Shown piece after piece: positions 1 through 7,335 of a stretch of 14,780 bases of DNA (the stretch's first letter is position 1; every line of letters begins with the position of its first letter). This DNA is from Gammaproteobacteria bacterium (GTDB lineage: Bacteria; Pseudomonadota; Gammaproteobacteria; Arenicellales; Poriferihabitantaceae). The DNA is taken from NCBI GenBank assembly GCA_020027415.1, contig JAHRAW010000159.1:1-14780 (forward strand), written 5' to 3'. The notes under the pieces are model-generated. The model saw nothing but the letters and a program-made list of their open reading frames with translations, did no database searches and was not told where the DNA came from. Position numbers and translations under genes: made by a program.

Positions 1-1
1 C

Positions 2-196
2 AAAGCGGTGCGGCAAACGCGCACATTGGTAATCCGAAATTTCGTCAGCGAACCATTCTTGCGCGAAAAAGAATTTTTGGTGGAGGCGTTGCTTGCCGAG
101 TTGCGCCACTTTGCCGCGTTTAACCAATGCGAACGGGTGACCACCGAAAAACTGCACGACAACACCATTCACCGATTATTGCGCGCGGCTTTGTAA
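2..196 (+). CDS. 3' end of an unidentified gene (possible YcaQ-like winged-helix DNA glycosylase C-terminus)
   Basis: An open frame runs in from the left edge and stops at TAA 194-196, leaving about 64 C-terminal residues. The visible part reads as a beta-strand (TLVIRNFV), a long helix (EKEFLVEALLAELRHFAAF), then CERVTTEK and a basic tail. The helix followed by 'FAAFNQCERV' resembles the C-terminal end of YcaQ/AlkX-type crosslink-repair DNA glycosylases (winged-helix family), where a helix with 'FANW..A.RV' occupies the same position. This is a weak resemblance judged by eye; no catalytic motif lies inside the window, so the identity is only a suggestion. The gene converges on the carbonic anhydrase-like gene, with 36 bp between the two stop codons and no clear terminator. 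Confidence 0.55.
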   Translation, partial: KAVRQTRTLVIRNFVSEPFLREKEFLVEALLAELRHFAAFNQCERVTTEKLHDNTIHRLLRAAL

Positions 197-232
197 TTAA
201 TTGCTCGGCGCGGCGGCAGTTTTCCACTCGGT

Positions 233-748
233 TCAGAGTCGTTGCAATTTTTGATACAGCGCGATTTTTGCGACATAGTGCGCGGCGTTGTCGCGCAGTT
301 GTTGCATCTCCGACTCGGTCAGCGCGCGCACCACTTTGCCCGGCGAACCGATAATCAGCGAACGCGGCGGGAAAGTTTTGTGCTCGGTGATGAGGGTGTT
401 GGCGCCGACCAAACAATATTCCCCCAACACCGCATTGTTCAACACGCGGCTGCCGATGCCGAGCAAACTAAAATCGCCGATGCGACAACCATGCAACATC
501 ACGCCATGCCCAACCGTGACATCGTTGCCGACGGTAAGCGGAACTCCGGCGTCCACATGCAACACCGCGCCATCTTGAATGTTGGCGCGCGCGCCGATGT
601 GAATGAAATCATTGTCGCCGCGCAACACCGCTTGAAACCAAACGCTGGCATGTTCGCCAAGCGCCACCGAACCAATCACCTCCGCGCTCGGCGCAACATA
701 ACTGCGCGGATGAAGGCGCGGGCGGCGATTGGGCAGTGCGTAGATCAT
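233..748 (-). CDS. Gamma-class carbonic anhydrase family protein (left-handed beta-helix, YrdA/PaaY-like)
   Basis: The 171-residue protein is built almost entirely of hexapeptide repeats, which fold as a left-handed beta-helix trimer, followed by a C-terminal helix (about 143-171). The three zinc-ligand histidines of the gamma-carbonic anhydrase family are in place: H64 (AVLHVD), H81 (VGHGV) and H86 (MLHGC). The conserved VLRGD (R43, D45) and NIQDG (Q58) motifs are also present. The length matches YrdA/PaaY/CaiE-type proteins. Family members are cytosolic metal proteins with proven or presumed CO2 hydration activity; the real substrate of short homologues is often unknown. The ATG start is at 748. 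No Shine-Dalgarno site is visible, but an AT-rich pocket containing TATAAA on the minus strand (758-763) lies just upstream and might be a -10 element. The gene lies 69 bp downstream of the monophosphatase gene on the same strand, so they may be co-transcribed. Confidence 0.92.
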   Translation of the reverse strand: MIYALPNRRPRLHPRSYVAPSAEVIGSVALGEHASVWFQAVLRGDNDFIHIGARANIQDGAVLHVDAGVPLTVGNDVTVGHGVMLHGCRIGDFSLLGIGSRVLNNAVLGEYCLVGANTLITEHKTFPPRSLIIGSPGKVVRALTESEMQQLRDNAAHYVAKIALYQKLQRL

Positions 749-817
749 CGGCGGAATTTTATAATTAACAATTCAAGCATGGTCGGCGGCGGCAACGAGG
801 CGGCGCGGCGCTGAAAT

Positions 818-1681
818 TTACAACGGCGAGGTTTGTGGCGCGGCGTAGCTGGCGTTGACCCAGCGTTGCCAATGCGCGTTCAAGTCGGCGTTAACCGCCG
901 CCACCACCGACCGCTTGCGCAGCCGGACGCAGTCCAGCGGCAACCCGGATAGCGACTTCGCCACCCCGCCGGCTTCGCTCAAAATCAGATAGCCGGCGGC
1001 AAAATCCCATAGTTTCTGCCCGCCATGCAAATAAAGTTGCGCGCGCCCAGCCGCCAACCAGCACCACTCCAGCGCCGAACAGCCAAGGTTGCGCTGCGAA
1101 CGATACGGCGGCGAGCGCACCAGTTGCTCGGCTAAGTCGCCCAACAATCGCTTGTAATCAATGATCGCGATGCAGTCGCTGAGCGCGCGCGGGGCGGGGG
1201 ATGAGCAAGGCAACCGCCGCCGATTGAGATAGGCGCCTTGTCCTTGTTGCGCGGTAAAGCACTCGTTGCGAATGGGATCAAAAATCACCCCCAGCCGCGC
1301 GCCGCCGTCCACCACCAACGCCAACGAAACGCCATAGCATGGAAACCCGGCGGCAAAGTTGGTGGTGCCGTCCAGCGGGTCCAGCACCCAGTAGCCGGCG
1401 CAACTTTGTTCGCACACCGCCACTTGCGCGCCGTGCGCCATCTCCTCGCCGATGAAGCCGTAGTTAGACCATCGGCGGGCAAGGGTAACTCGCAGGCGTT
1501 CTTGCATGCGCCGATCCGCCTCGGTAACCCAACTGCCATCCGCTTTGGTGGCGCATTTCAACTTGCTGGCGGCGGCAAGGTTTTCAGCCAACGCGGCTTG
1601 CTTGACCAGATCGGCTACCTCGGCAAGGTCGGGAAGCGCGCCGCGGGCGCGGTCACTCGGCAATCGCATTGCATGCCTCAT
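818..1681 (-). CDS. Inositol monophosphatase family protein (SuhB/CysQ/HisN-like)
   Basis: This 287-residue protein carries the full metal-binding signature of Mg2+-dependent, lithium-sensitive sugar phosphatases. It has KADGSWVTEAD near 46-56, GEE at 78-80, the core motif DPLDGTTNF at 101-109 (D101 and D104 bind metal), and WDFAAG with D226 near the C-terminus. The family hydrolyses inositol phosphates, 3'-phosphoadenosine 5'-phosphate (CysQ) or histidinol phosphate (HisN-type). The sequence does not let me choose among these, although the KADGS.VTEAD and DP.DGT pattern would also fit a HisN-type enzyme. The start is ATG at 1681; a TTG directly before it (1684) is an alternative. It follows the chpA-like gene by about 31 bp on the same strand and may be its last or next-to-last operon member, but has no obvious link to chemosensing. 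Confidence 0.9.
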   Translation of the reverse strand: MRHAMRLPSDRARGALPDLAEVADLVKQAALAENLAAASKLKCATKADGSWVTEADRRMQERLRVTLARRWSNYGFIGEEMAHGAQVAVCEQSCAGYWVLDPLDGTTNFAAGFPCYGVSLALVVDGGARLGVIFDPIRNECFTAQQGQGAYLNRRRLPCSSPAPRALSDCIAIIDYKRLLGDLAEQLVRSPPYRSQRNLGCSALEWCWLAAGRAQLYLHGGQKLWDFAAGYLILSEAGGVAKSLSGLPLDCVRLRKRSVVAAVNADLNAHWQRWVNASYAAPQTSPL

Positions 1682-1715
1682 CAAGTTCGGGAGCGGAGCA
1701 GGAGCGGATTCGGAT

Positions 1716-4193
1716 TCAGTCCGGCACGGCGGTTGCCGGAGCCTGGAAAATCTGCCGCGCCAGTTTGCTCAAATCTGGAATCATGCCGCGACCATGCTCC
1801 AGTTGCACACAGCCCAGCAGGTTATCTAACGGCGCGTCGGCATTGGACGCATTAGACTGTGGCGCGGATAAGCCGCCCTCAATTTCAAGCAGCGTGGGCG
1901 TAGCGCAACTCGCTAACGCGAAAAACTGGTTGGCTTCGCCGTCCTTCATTGGCCACAGAATCACCGCCCCGGTGCACGGCGAATCGGTTGTCGGCGCACC
2001 GCCAAAAGCGCGCGCGGGGTTGACCACCGGCACATTAACGCCGCGCCAGCGAATCTCCCCATCCAGCCAGGCATGCGCATTTGCACTTGCATGCGCCGGC
2101 GGTTGGATTTGCAAATCGCCGACCACTTCAGCCACCATGCCAAGCGGAATCAACAGCGTGCCGAGTTTCATTTGCAGCGCAATCACTTGCTTGCTTGGTT
2201 CCGCTACTAGCGCAACCTCATGCGCCGATTTTGCCCGCCGCCCGGCCGCCGCGGAGGTGAGCGGAAATTGAAGCAACCCATCATCGCAAAGCACCGCGCG
2301 CTCGACGAATGCATTCGGGTCAAGAACGGCAGTCGCGCGACCATCCGCCAACACGGCAACGCCGCCAACCCCGCGCAATCCGAACGCGGTGAGTTGTCGA
2401 CTCGCAGGCTTGCCGACCATCGGCGTCAAGTTGTCCATCTCATCCACTTCCAAAGCGACGATTCGGTCCACCGCGCGCACTAACACCAATGCCAAGCCAG
2501 CCTCCGCCGGCGCGCTTTGCTGGCGGTGCGCGCCGAGTTCGGCAGCCAGATGAATAATGGGAATTCTTTGAGCGCCGATGACGAGGTGTTTTTTCCCCCC
2601 AACCTCAGCGATGTCGTGCGCCCGCGCCCACTGCAACCGTTCAATCATATGCGCGCGGATGGCGAACGAGTATTTGCCGATGGTCACCAACAACGCCTGC
2701 GAGCACGCCCATACTTGCGGCACGCGGAATTGAAAACGCAGCCCGCCGCCGACTGCCGACTGCAATGCCATGCAACCGCCCAACTCGCGCACCGCTTGAT
2801 AAATCGCTTGCCAGCCGTCCGCTGGCGGCGGTGTAGCCATAGTGGAAGTGGCGGTGGATGAGGCGGCGGCGCGCGCCGGGCAAGTCATAATTTGCAGTAG
2901 GTGTGCTTCGCCCACTTTTTCCGCGCGCTCAGTCATGCCCATGGCAATCGCCCTGGAGGCCCATGCTGACCGCTCCAAACCGCCGCCATTGTCAGCGTAT
3001 TCAAACAGCAGTTGGTCGCCGTGCGCAACGAGGTCAAGGCCGATGCGCAATACCGACTGAGGCGCCGGCTGCGGCGCGGATGCGCGATGCGAAGTGGCGA
3101 CTTGCATGCGCCGCACGGAATCGTCAATCAATCCCGCCAACGGCGTCAACAGGCTTTCCATAACTTGACGATCCACTTGCAGGTCGCCGCCGCTGAGGAC
3201 GAATTCAACTTGTTGGTCGGCGCGCGCGGCGGCGGCCGTCACCAACTTGCGTAAGCGCGGCAGATAATCGGCGGCGGCGCTCAACTGCGCCTTGCGCAAG
3301 CCATCGTGCAACCGTTCGCCAAGTTCCCATTCCGCCCGCAGCGCGGCGCTTAATTGCGCGTGCAGCGCAACGCTTAACTGCGCGGTTTGTTCGGCGAGCG
3401 CGGTTTGCAGTTCTTTCAGGGACTGCAATTGCGCGCGCGGGTCGGACGCTTCGTAGTCCTCAGCAGGGGTTGGCTGAAAACCGAATTGCAACACCGATTC
3501 TGCGCGCGCATCCGCCGCCGATTCCAAGTTGCGCAAGCCGTCGCCGATTTGCTGGCAACCGACTTGCAACGCATCTAAACGCTGACGGGTATTTTCCAAC
3601 TTATGCTGGGCGCGCGCGCGCGCCATGCCGAGTTCGTCAGAGAGCGTGCACAGGTCGGTCAGGTTGTGATTTTGGGTGCGGTGCGCAGCGCGCGTCACTG
3701 CGGATGCGAGCGCGGTCGGCGCGGCGGTGGTTTTGGTTTCAGTTTCGGCTTGGGCTTGGGTTTCGGTTTCAGTTTGCAACCGCTCTTCATCACTCAACAG
3801 CAACGAACTCACCATGCTATTGAGGAATTGGACATGCGTTCTGGAAGGCGCCGGGGCAACGCCCAGATCGGCTGACAAGCCATCGTGAATCTCTTCAAAC
3901 AGATTCAACAGCCCAATCTCATCGGCGTCCGCCGTTTGCGCGAACCGACCGCGGCGTTGCGCGAGCAAGCGTTGCGCGCCGCGGCTGAGCTTGGCAATAT
4001 CATCCAAGCGGCCCGCGGCGGCATGGTTTTCCAGCGCGTGAAACTCGCGGCGAATCGCGTTCAGCAGTTGCCCGCTGATACCCGCAGTCCGCCACTCGCG
4101 AATGTGCGCGTGGATGCGATCCAGGGTTGGTTGGCTATGCGCGGAAAACACGGCGGCGTCTGGGGTCAACGGATTCGGGGCGCATCGCCGCAA
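1716..4193 (-). CDS. Degenerate ChpA/PilL-like CheA protein with two CheW-like modules and no receiver domain
   Basis: The 825-residue protein keeps the order of a ChpA/PilL-type CheA. An N-terminal helical Hpt-like segment (about 38-110) retains H52 in FHALENHAA, where active Hpts have HTLKG. Next come a Q/T/E-rich low-complexity linker (140-158) and a helical dimerisation-like region (190-300). The ATPase-like domain (about 305-492) still shows LQVDRQVMESLLTPL and a G1-like ADNGGGL (400-406). Its N box, normally HLLRN.VDHGIE, reads AGLIDDSVRRMQ (353-364), and the GRGVGMD lid is replaced by PPADGWQAIYQ (456-466). A CheW/P5 domain (about 495-640) and a second CheW-like module resembling ChpC/PilI (about 660-815) follow. 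Pseudomonas ChpA has several Hpts and a C-terminal receiver; both are reduced or absent here. The start is uncertain: the frame opens at a TAA directly after pilJ, and TTG 4193 is the only usual start before residue 2. The kinase is probably weak or dead; this is inference. Confidence 0.85.
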   Translation of the reverse strand: MRRCAPNPLTPDAAVFSAHSQPTLDRIHAHIREWRTAGISGQLLNAIRREFHALENHAAAGRLDDIAKLSRGAQRLLAQRRGRFAQTADADEIGLLNLFEEIHDGLSADLGVAPAPSRTHVQFLNSMVSSLLLSDEERLQTETETQAQAETETKTTAAPTALASAVTRAAHRTQNHNLTDLCTLSDELGMARARAQHKLENTRQRLDALQVGCQQIGDGLRNLESAADARAESVLQFGFQPTPAEDYEASDPRAQLQSLKELQTALAEQTAQLSVALHAQLSAALRAEWELGERLHDGLRKAQLSAAADYLPRLRKLVTAAAARADQQVEFVLSGGDLQVDRQVMESLLTPLAGLIDDSVRRMQVATSHRASAPQPAPQSVLRIGLDLVAHGDQLLFEYADNGGGLERSAWASRAIAMGMTERAEKVGEAHLLQIMTCPARAAASSTATSTMATPPPADGWQAIYQAVRELGGCMALQSAVGGGLRFQFRVPQVWACSQALLVTIGKYSFAIRAHMIERLQWARAHDIAEVGGKKHLVIGAQRIPIIHLAAELGAHRQQSAPAEAGLALVLVRAVDRIVALEVDEMDNLTPMVGKPASRQLTAFGLRGVGGVAVLADGRATAVLDPNAFVERAVLCDDGLLQFPLTSAAAGRRAKSAHEVALVAEPSKQVIALQMKLGTLLIPLGMVAEVVGDLQIQPPAHASANAHAWLDGEIRWRGVNVPVVNPARAFGGAPTTDSPCTGAVILWPMKDGEANQFFALASCATPTLLEIEGGLSAPQSNASNADAPLDNLLGCVQLEHGRGMIPDLSKLARQIFQAPATAVPD
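3735..3776 (-). repeat. Seven-unit degenerate hexamer tract inside the chpA-like gene
   Basis: On the plus strand the tract reads as consecutive hexamers ggtttc, agtttc, ggcttg, ggcttg, ggtttc, ggtttc, agtttg. It encodes the alternating Q/A/T-E/K linker between the Hpt-like segment and the rest of the CheA-like protein. Six-base units keep the frame, so unit gain or loss would only change linker length. Confidence 0.7.
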
Positions 4194-4265
4194 AACAGGT
4201 TGGCGCAGGCGGGCGCAGATGTTGGCGGGCTTGCGCGCTGTGAGCCACCCGCAAAGCCGTGATTA

Positions 4266-5393
4266 CTATGAGAAGAGATTTGGCTTAGGCGGTTGCAACG
4301 CGGCGTAGGCTTCCGCCAACTGGCGAGTCGCCGCGCGGATATGGTCGCTGCTCACCGCGACTTGAAGATCTAACGCAGCCGCTGGCTTGATCGACACGCC
4401 CGCGCCGACAGCAGCGCGCGCCTCGTCAACTGGCTGCATGGCATCGTCGCGCCCCATCGTCGCCATCGCCGCGCTGACGTCATCGCCCAGGTCTGCGCCG
4501 CTACGCATATCTTCGGCGGCGGTTTTGAGGGCGGCGATGGTGCGCTCGGCATGGCGGTGAAAATCTTGCGCCCGTTCGGTGATTTCGCGGGCTTGCTGCG
4601 CCGAGCCGTCGGCGAGTCGTTGCGCTTGTTGGGCGGTGGCGACGAAGTCGCGCCCGCCTTCCCCGCACATTGCCGCTTGAATGGCGGCGTTGAGCGACAA
4701 TATTTTGCCTTGCGCGATGCGCTCTTGCAGCGCGCCACTGGCTGCCTGAAGCCGTTGCGCGTTTTCTCCAAGCCGCTGCAGTTGTGCGGTGGAAGTTTGC
4801 ATGCGGTCGGTGGCTTGGCGCATGTTGAGCGCCGCCCGCTGCGCGGCGGTGGCGCCCTTTTCGGTTGCTTGCGTGATCGCTTCGCCGCGGCGCGCAATGC
4901 GCTCCGCGGTGGCCGAAACTTGTTGCGCGGCGGCGTTGGTTTCCTGCAATAACTCGCGCAGCCCGTATTCGGCTTGCTGCGCCCGATGCAACGTGTAGCG
5001 GTGACGGCGGCGGGCATGGCGGTGCAGGCTATAGCGCAACGCCAGCCACGCCAACAATGCCAGCGCGCCGAGAATCCACAGGCGGTACTGTGCGATTTCG
5101 GCGTGGCGGTCGGCGGGTAACAACCGCCATACGGCGGCGGAGAATTGTTGCAAGGAGTCGCTTAGATGGGCAAGCGCGCTCGCCCCTATCGGGTTCTCAA
5201 ACCCGCTCGTCCACCCACTCCAAAGCGGCTGATACTGCAAATACAGCAGCCCACCCACCGCCCCGAACAGCACGACCACCCAGCAAGCGACTTGCCAGCG
5301 AACCGGGGGCGGCGGTTGCGGCGCGGGGTGCGGTGGACGGAGATTTGGCATGGGCGGAAGGGTGAAGTGGGCGGACGCTGAAGACTGAGGCAC
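4266..5393 (-). CDS. pilJ: Short PilJ-like methyl-accepting transducer
   Basis: The 375-residue protein has a proline-rich N-terminus and two predicted membrane helices (about 33-52 and 107-123). These enclose a periplasmic loop of only about 54 residues. A basic stretch (HRHARRRHR) and a long helical signalling domain follow. Its hairpin tip carries KILSLNAAIQAAMCGEGGRDF, very close to the PilJ tip (NAAIQAAMAGE.GRGF), and QRLADGSAQQAREI follows as in other MCPs. PilJ senses or relays type IV pilus signals to the Chp kinase in the inner membrane. Known PilJ proteins are nearly twice as long, with periplasmic PilJ domains and a HAMP domain; neither is visible here. The start may be GTG 5393 or ATG 5351 (residue 15); neither has a clear ribosome site. 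The gene sits between pilI-like and chpA-like genes, 61 and 72 bp away, all on one strand. Confidence 0.82.
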   Translation of the reverse strand: MPQSSASAHFTLPPMPNLRPPHPAPQPPPPVRWQVACWVVVLFGAVGGLLYLQYQPLWSGWTSGFENPIGASALAHLSDSLQQFSAAVWRLLPADRHAEIAQYRLWILGALALLAWLALRYSLHRHARRRHRYTLHRAQQAEYGLRELLQETNAAAQQVSATAERIARRGEAITQATEKGATAAQRAALNMRQATDRMQTSTAQLQRLGENAQRLQAASGALQERIAQGKILSLNAAIQAAMCGEGGRDFVATAQQAQRLADGSAQQAREITERAQDFHRHAERTIAALKTAAEDMRSGADLGDDVSAAMATMGRDDAMQPVDEARAAVGAGVSIKPAAALDLQVAVSSDHIRAATRQLAEAYAALQPPKPNLFS

Positions 5394-5454
5394 TGGTTTT
5401 GGTATGGATGGCGTATGGAATATCAGGCGGCAACGGGCGCGTCTATTTTATTCG

Positions 5455-6015
5455 TCAACCGAGGTTACGCAACTTTTCCGAATTCATCAGCGCCGCCAAC
5501 TCAATGACCCCCCATACCGCCTCGCCTTCCAGCCACTGCGCGCGTAGGAACGGCTGCAGCAACGCGGGAAACCCGGCAACCGCGACGGGCATGGTATCCG
5601 CCGGCGCGCGGCGCGCAAACGACCGCACGCCAATTGGACTATCCAACAGCAACGCCTTGCGCAAGGCCTGCTTATCGCGGTGATTTGAGTGCAATAGCAA
5701 ATTCGCACGATTGCCCGACGGCGCATGGCTAATCCCAAGCAATCTGGCGAAATCAATCAGCGTATAAATTTCCCCGTTAATATACATCATACCCTTGACC
5801 CAGCCGCGGCGCAACGGCAATGGCTGCACGACTCCGGTTGGCGCGATTTCCAAACCGCGCATGATCGGCGCCACAAAATGCAGGTCTCCCAGTTGGAAAG
5901 TCAGCCCATGCCACACCGCTGGCGTTGCTGACGCAAGTGCGGGCGCGTTGCCGCCACGGCTGGCGTGTTCAAGTTGGCGCAACAACGCCAACGGATTGGG
6001 GGGTGCAGTCTCCAA
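5455..6015 (-). CDS. pilI: PilI-like CheW-domain protein
   Basis: A 186-residue cytosolic protein with one CheW domain at about 37-175. The segment LTFQLGDLHFVAPIMRGLEIAP matches the PilI/CheW opening, and WVKGMMYINGEIYTLIDFARLLG corresponds to the family's G..N.RG...PV.DL..FLG. CheW-type proteins couple a transducer to a CheA kinase; PilI is the coupling protein of the Chp/Pil twitching pathway. It is the first gene of the minus-strand block, with pilJ-like and chpA-like genes next. The track-independent start is a TTG at 6015 two codons after an in-frame TAA; no nearby ATG or good ribosome site exists, so the N-terminus is uncertain. In Pseudomonas the response regulators pilG and pilH precede pilI; here the upstream sequence is intergenic. 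Confidence 0.82.
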   Translation of the reverse strand: METAPPNPLALLRQLEHASRGGNAPALASATPAVWHGLTFQLGDLHFVAPIMRGLEIAPTGVVQPLPLRRGWVKGMMYINGEIYTLIDFARLLGISHAPSGNRANLLLHSNHRDKQALRKALLLDSPIGVRSFARRAPADTMPVAVAGFPALLQPFLRAQWLEGEAVWGVIELAALMNSEKLRNLG

Positions 6016-6091
6016 AATTTAAGGTTAGTTTAAGCAACCAATTTCAACCAAACCAAGGCGCCACAGCGGACAAATTCAAGGCGCGTTTCGC

Positions 6092-6115
6092 CAAACCCAA
6101 ACCGAAGCCGAAGCA
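6092..6115 (+). repeat. Four-unit hexamer tract in the pilI/yqgE intergenic region
   Basis: Four consecutive hexamers are visible: caaacc, caaacc, gaagcc, gaagca. The tract lies in the 244-bp divergent region, just upstream of the candidate yqgE promoter. It resembles the hexamer tract in the chpA-like gene in style, in reverse-complement orientation. Confidence 0.5.
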
Positions 6116-6117
6116 TG

Positions 6118-6145
6118 TTCAAATCCATCGCCAGTCGGCTATACT
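6118..6145 (+). promoter_or_regulatory. Candidate sigma-70 promoter for yqgE-ruvX-pyrR-pyrB-pyrC'
   Basis: TTCAAA (6118-6123, 4 of 6 to the -35 consensus) is followed after 16 bp by TATACT (6140-6145, 5 of 6 to the -10 consensus). A transcript would start near 6152, leaving roughly 108 nt of leader before the yqgE ATG. It is the best match in the divergent intergenic region 6016-6259; the opposite promoter for the pilI-like gene is not clear. Assigned by eye only. Confidence 0.35.
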
Positions 6146-6259
6146 ACCTTAACCCAAGTGGATTTTGCCCGCCCATTGCGTCCTACACGAAACGCACCCG
6201 GCAACCAAACCAACTCCGGCTTGCCGCCATGTGCGCCCCAGGCAATCGAACATGAAAAC

Positions 6260-6829
6260 ATGAGCGATACTTTTGATACCTTTCTGAGCAACCAACTGCT
6301 GGTCTCCATGCCGCAGTTGACCAATCCGAGTTTTCACCAAACCGTCACGCTGATTTGTCAGCACGATGCCAACGGCGCCATTGGGGTGATTATCAACCGC
6401 CTTACCGAGCATTGCTTGGGAGATATTTTTGCCCACCTGTCGTTGCCGATTTCCAGTCTGGAGCGCAGCACGCAGCCGGTGTTTGAAGGCGGTCCCGTTA
6501 ACCCGGAATTAGGCATGGTGATTCACTCCGACGAAGGCAACTGGGACTCTTCGTTAGAGATTGGCGGCGGGCTGTGGCTGACCAGTTCGCGCGACATTCT
6601 TGGCGCAATTGCGCGCGGTCAAGGACCGAGCAGCGCAATCATGATTTTGGGGTATGCCGGCTGGGGGCCGGGGCAACTGGAAGCCGAAATGCGGCAAAAT
6701 TCATGGATCAACACGCCGGCCGACCACTCCATCATTTTTCACACCGAGATTGACCGCAAATGGCGGCAAGCGGCCAACCTATTGGGCATTGATTCTACGC
6801 AGCTGTCCACCGAGGTCGGGCATGCGTGA
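6260..6829 (+). CDS. yqgE: YqgE/AlgH family protein
   Basis: The 189-residue protein matches the UPF0301 (YqgE/AlgH) family along its full length. The N-terminus has FLSNQLLVSMPQL, followed by the F.QTVTLICQHD.NGAIGVIINR block (25-47), FEGGPVNPELGMVIHS, and the ILGYAGWGPGQLE.E motif near 130-145. Its biochemical role is unsettled; it was named AlgH for an effect on alginate in Pseudomonas. I chose ATG 6260 because family members begin a few residues before this conserved opening; an upstream in-frame GTG at 6158 would add an atypical 34-residue leader. It is the first gene of the plus-strand block, its stop overlapping the ruvX start by 4 bp (GTGA), and it is the usual neighbour of ruvX and the pyr genes in gammaproteobacteria. 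Confidence 0.95.
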   Translation: MSDTFDTFLSNQLLVSMPQLTNPSFHQTVTLICQHDANGAIGVIINRLTEHCLGDIFAHLSLPISSLERSTQPVFEGGPVNPELGMVIHSDEGNWDSSLEIGGGLWLTSSRDILGAIARGQGPSSAIMILGYAGWGPGQLEAEMRQNSWINTPADHSIIFHTEIDRKWRQAANLLGIDSTQLSTEVGHA

Positions 6830-7335
6830 AGCCGAATGAGCGGATGCAGACCCCGCCCCGCCCAACCCCGAACCCACAAAATGCGCCGGCGCCGCCCGCG
6901 GCGAGAGTGCTCGGTTTTGACTTCGGCATGAAGCGCATCGGCGCGGCGACCGGCAATCGCGCCAGCGGCACCAGCCAAGCCTTGGCTGGGCTCGCCGCCA
7001 AAAACGGCACGCCAAACTGGCATGAAATGGAACACTTGATTGCGCAGTGGCAACCGACCACATTAGTGGTCGGCTTACCGTTGCACTTGGACGGCGGCGA
7101 CAGCGCCATGGCGGCGCGCGCGCGCCAATTCGGCGAACTCGTGCGCCGCCGATTCGCCGTGGAAGTGGTGTTCGTGGATGAACGGCTGACCACCGCCGCC
7201 GCCGAGACCTTGCTAACCCAAGCCCATGCCGCCACGCCGGGCAAAGCGTTGCATCGCAAACGGCGCAAATTCCGCGACAGCCTGGCAGCCGAGTTGCTGG
7301 TGCAAACCTATTTAGAGAAGCACCGCAATGTATGA
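6826..7335 (+). CDS. ruvX: Holliday junction resolvase-like protein RuvX/YqgF
   Basis: The 169-residue protein has the RNase H-like fold signature of YqgF. The sequence LGFDFGMKRIGAATG (29-43) holds the first catalytic Asp, D32. VVGLPLHLDG (81-90) follows, then FVDERLTT with E119, and DSLAAELLVQTYL with D151. These three acidic residues are the expected metal-binding set. The family acts on branched or pre-rRNA substrates: RuvX processes Holliday junctions in vitro and YqgF helps 16S rRNA 5'-end maturation in E. coli. The start is GTG 6826, overlapping the yqgE stop; ATG 6844 is an alternative. A proline- and asparagine-rich tail of about 25 residues precedes the first strand and is longer than usual. 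The stop overlaps the pyrR start by 8 bp, so translational coupling is likely. Confidence 0.95.
   Translation: MKPNERMQTPPRPTPNPQNAPAPPAARVLGFDFGMKRIGAATGNRASGTSQALAGLAAKNGTPNWHEMEHLIAQWQPTTLVVGLPLHLDGGDSAMAARARQFGELVRRRFAVEVVFVDERLTTAAAETLLTQAHAATPGKALHRKRRKFRDSLAAELLVQTYLEKHRNV

Noticed and set aside
242..814. 190-codon plus-strand open frame opposite the carbonic anhydrase-like gene
   Set aside because: It is antisense to a gene with complete zinc ligands and hexapeptide repeats; its translation shows no domain and is explained by GC-rich codon use.
1238..1855. 205-codon plus-strand open frame across the monophosphatase and chpA ends
   Set aside because: It crosses two real genes on the opposite strand and has no recognisable motif.
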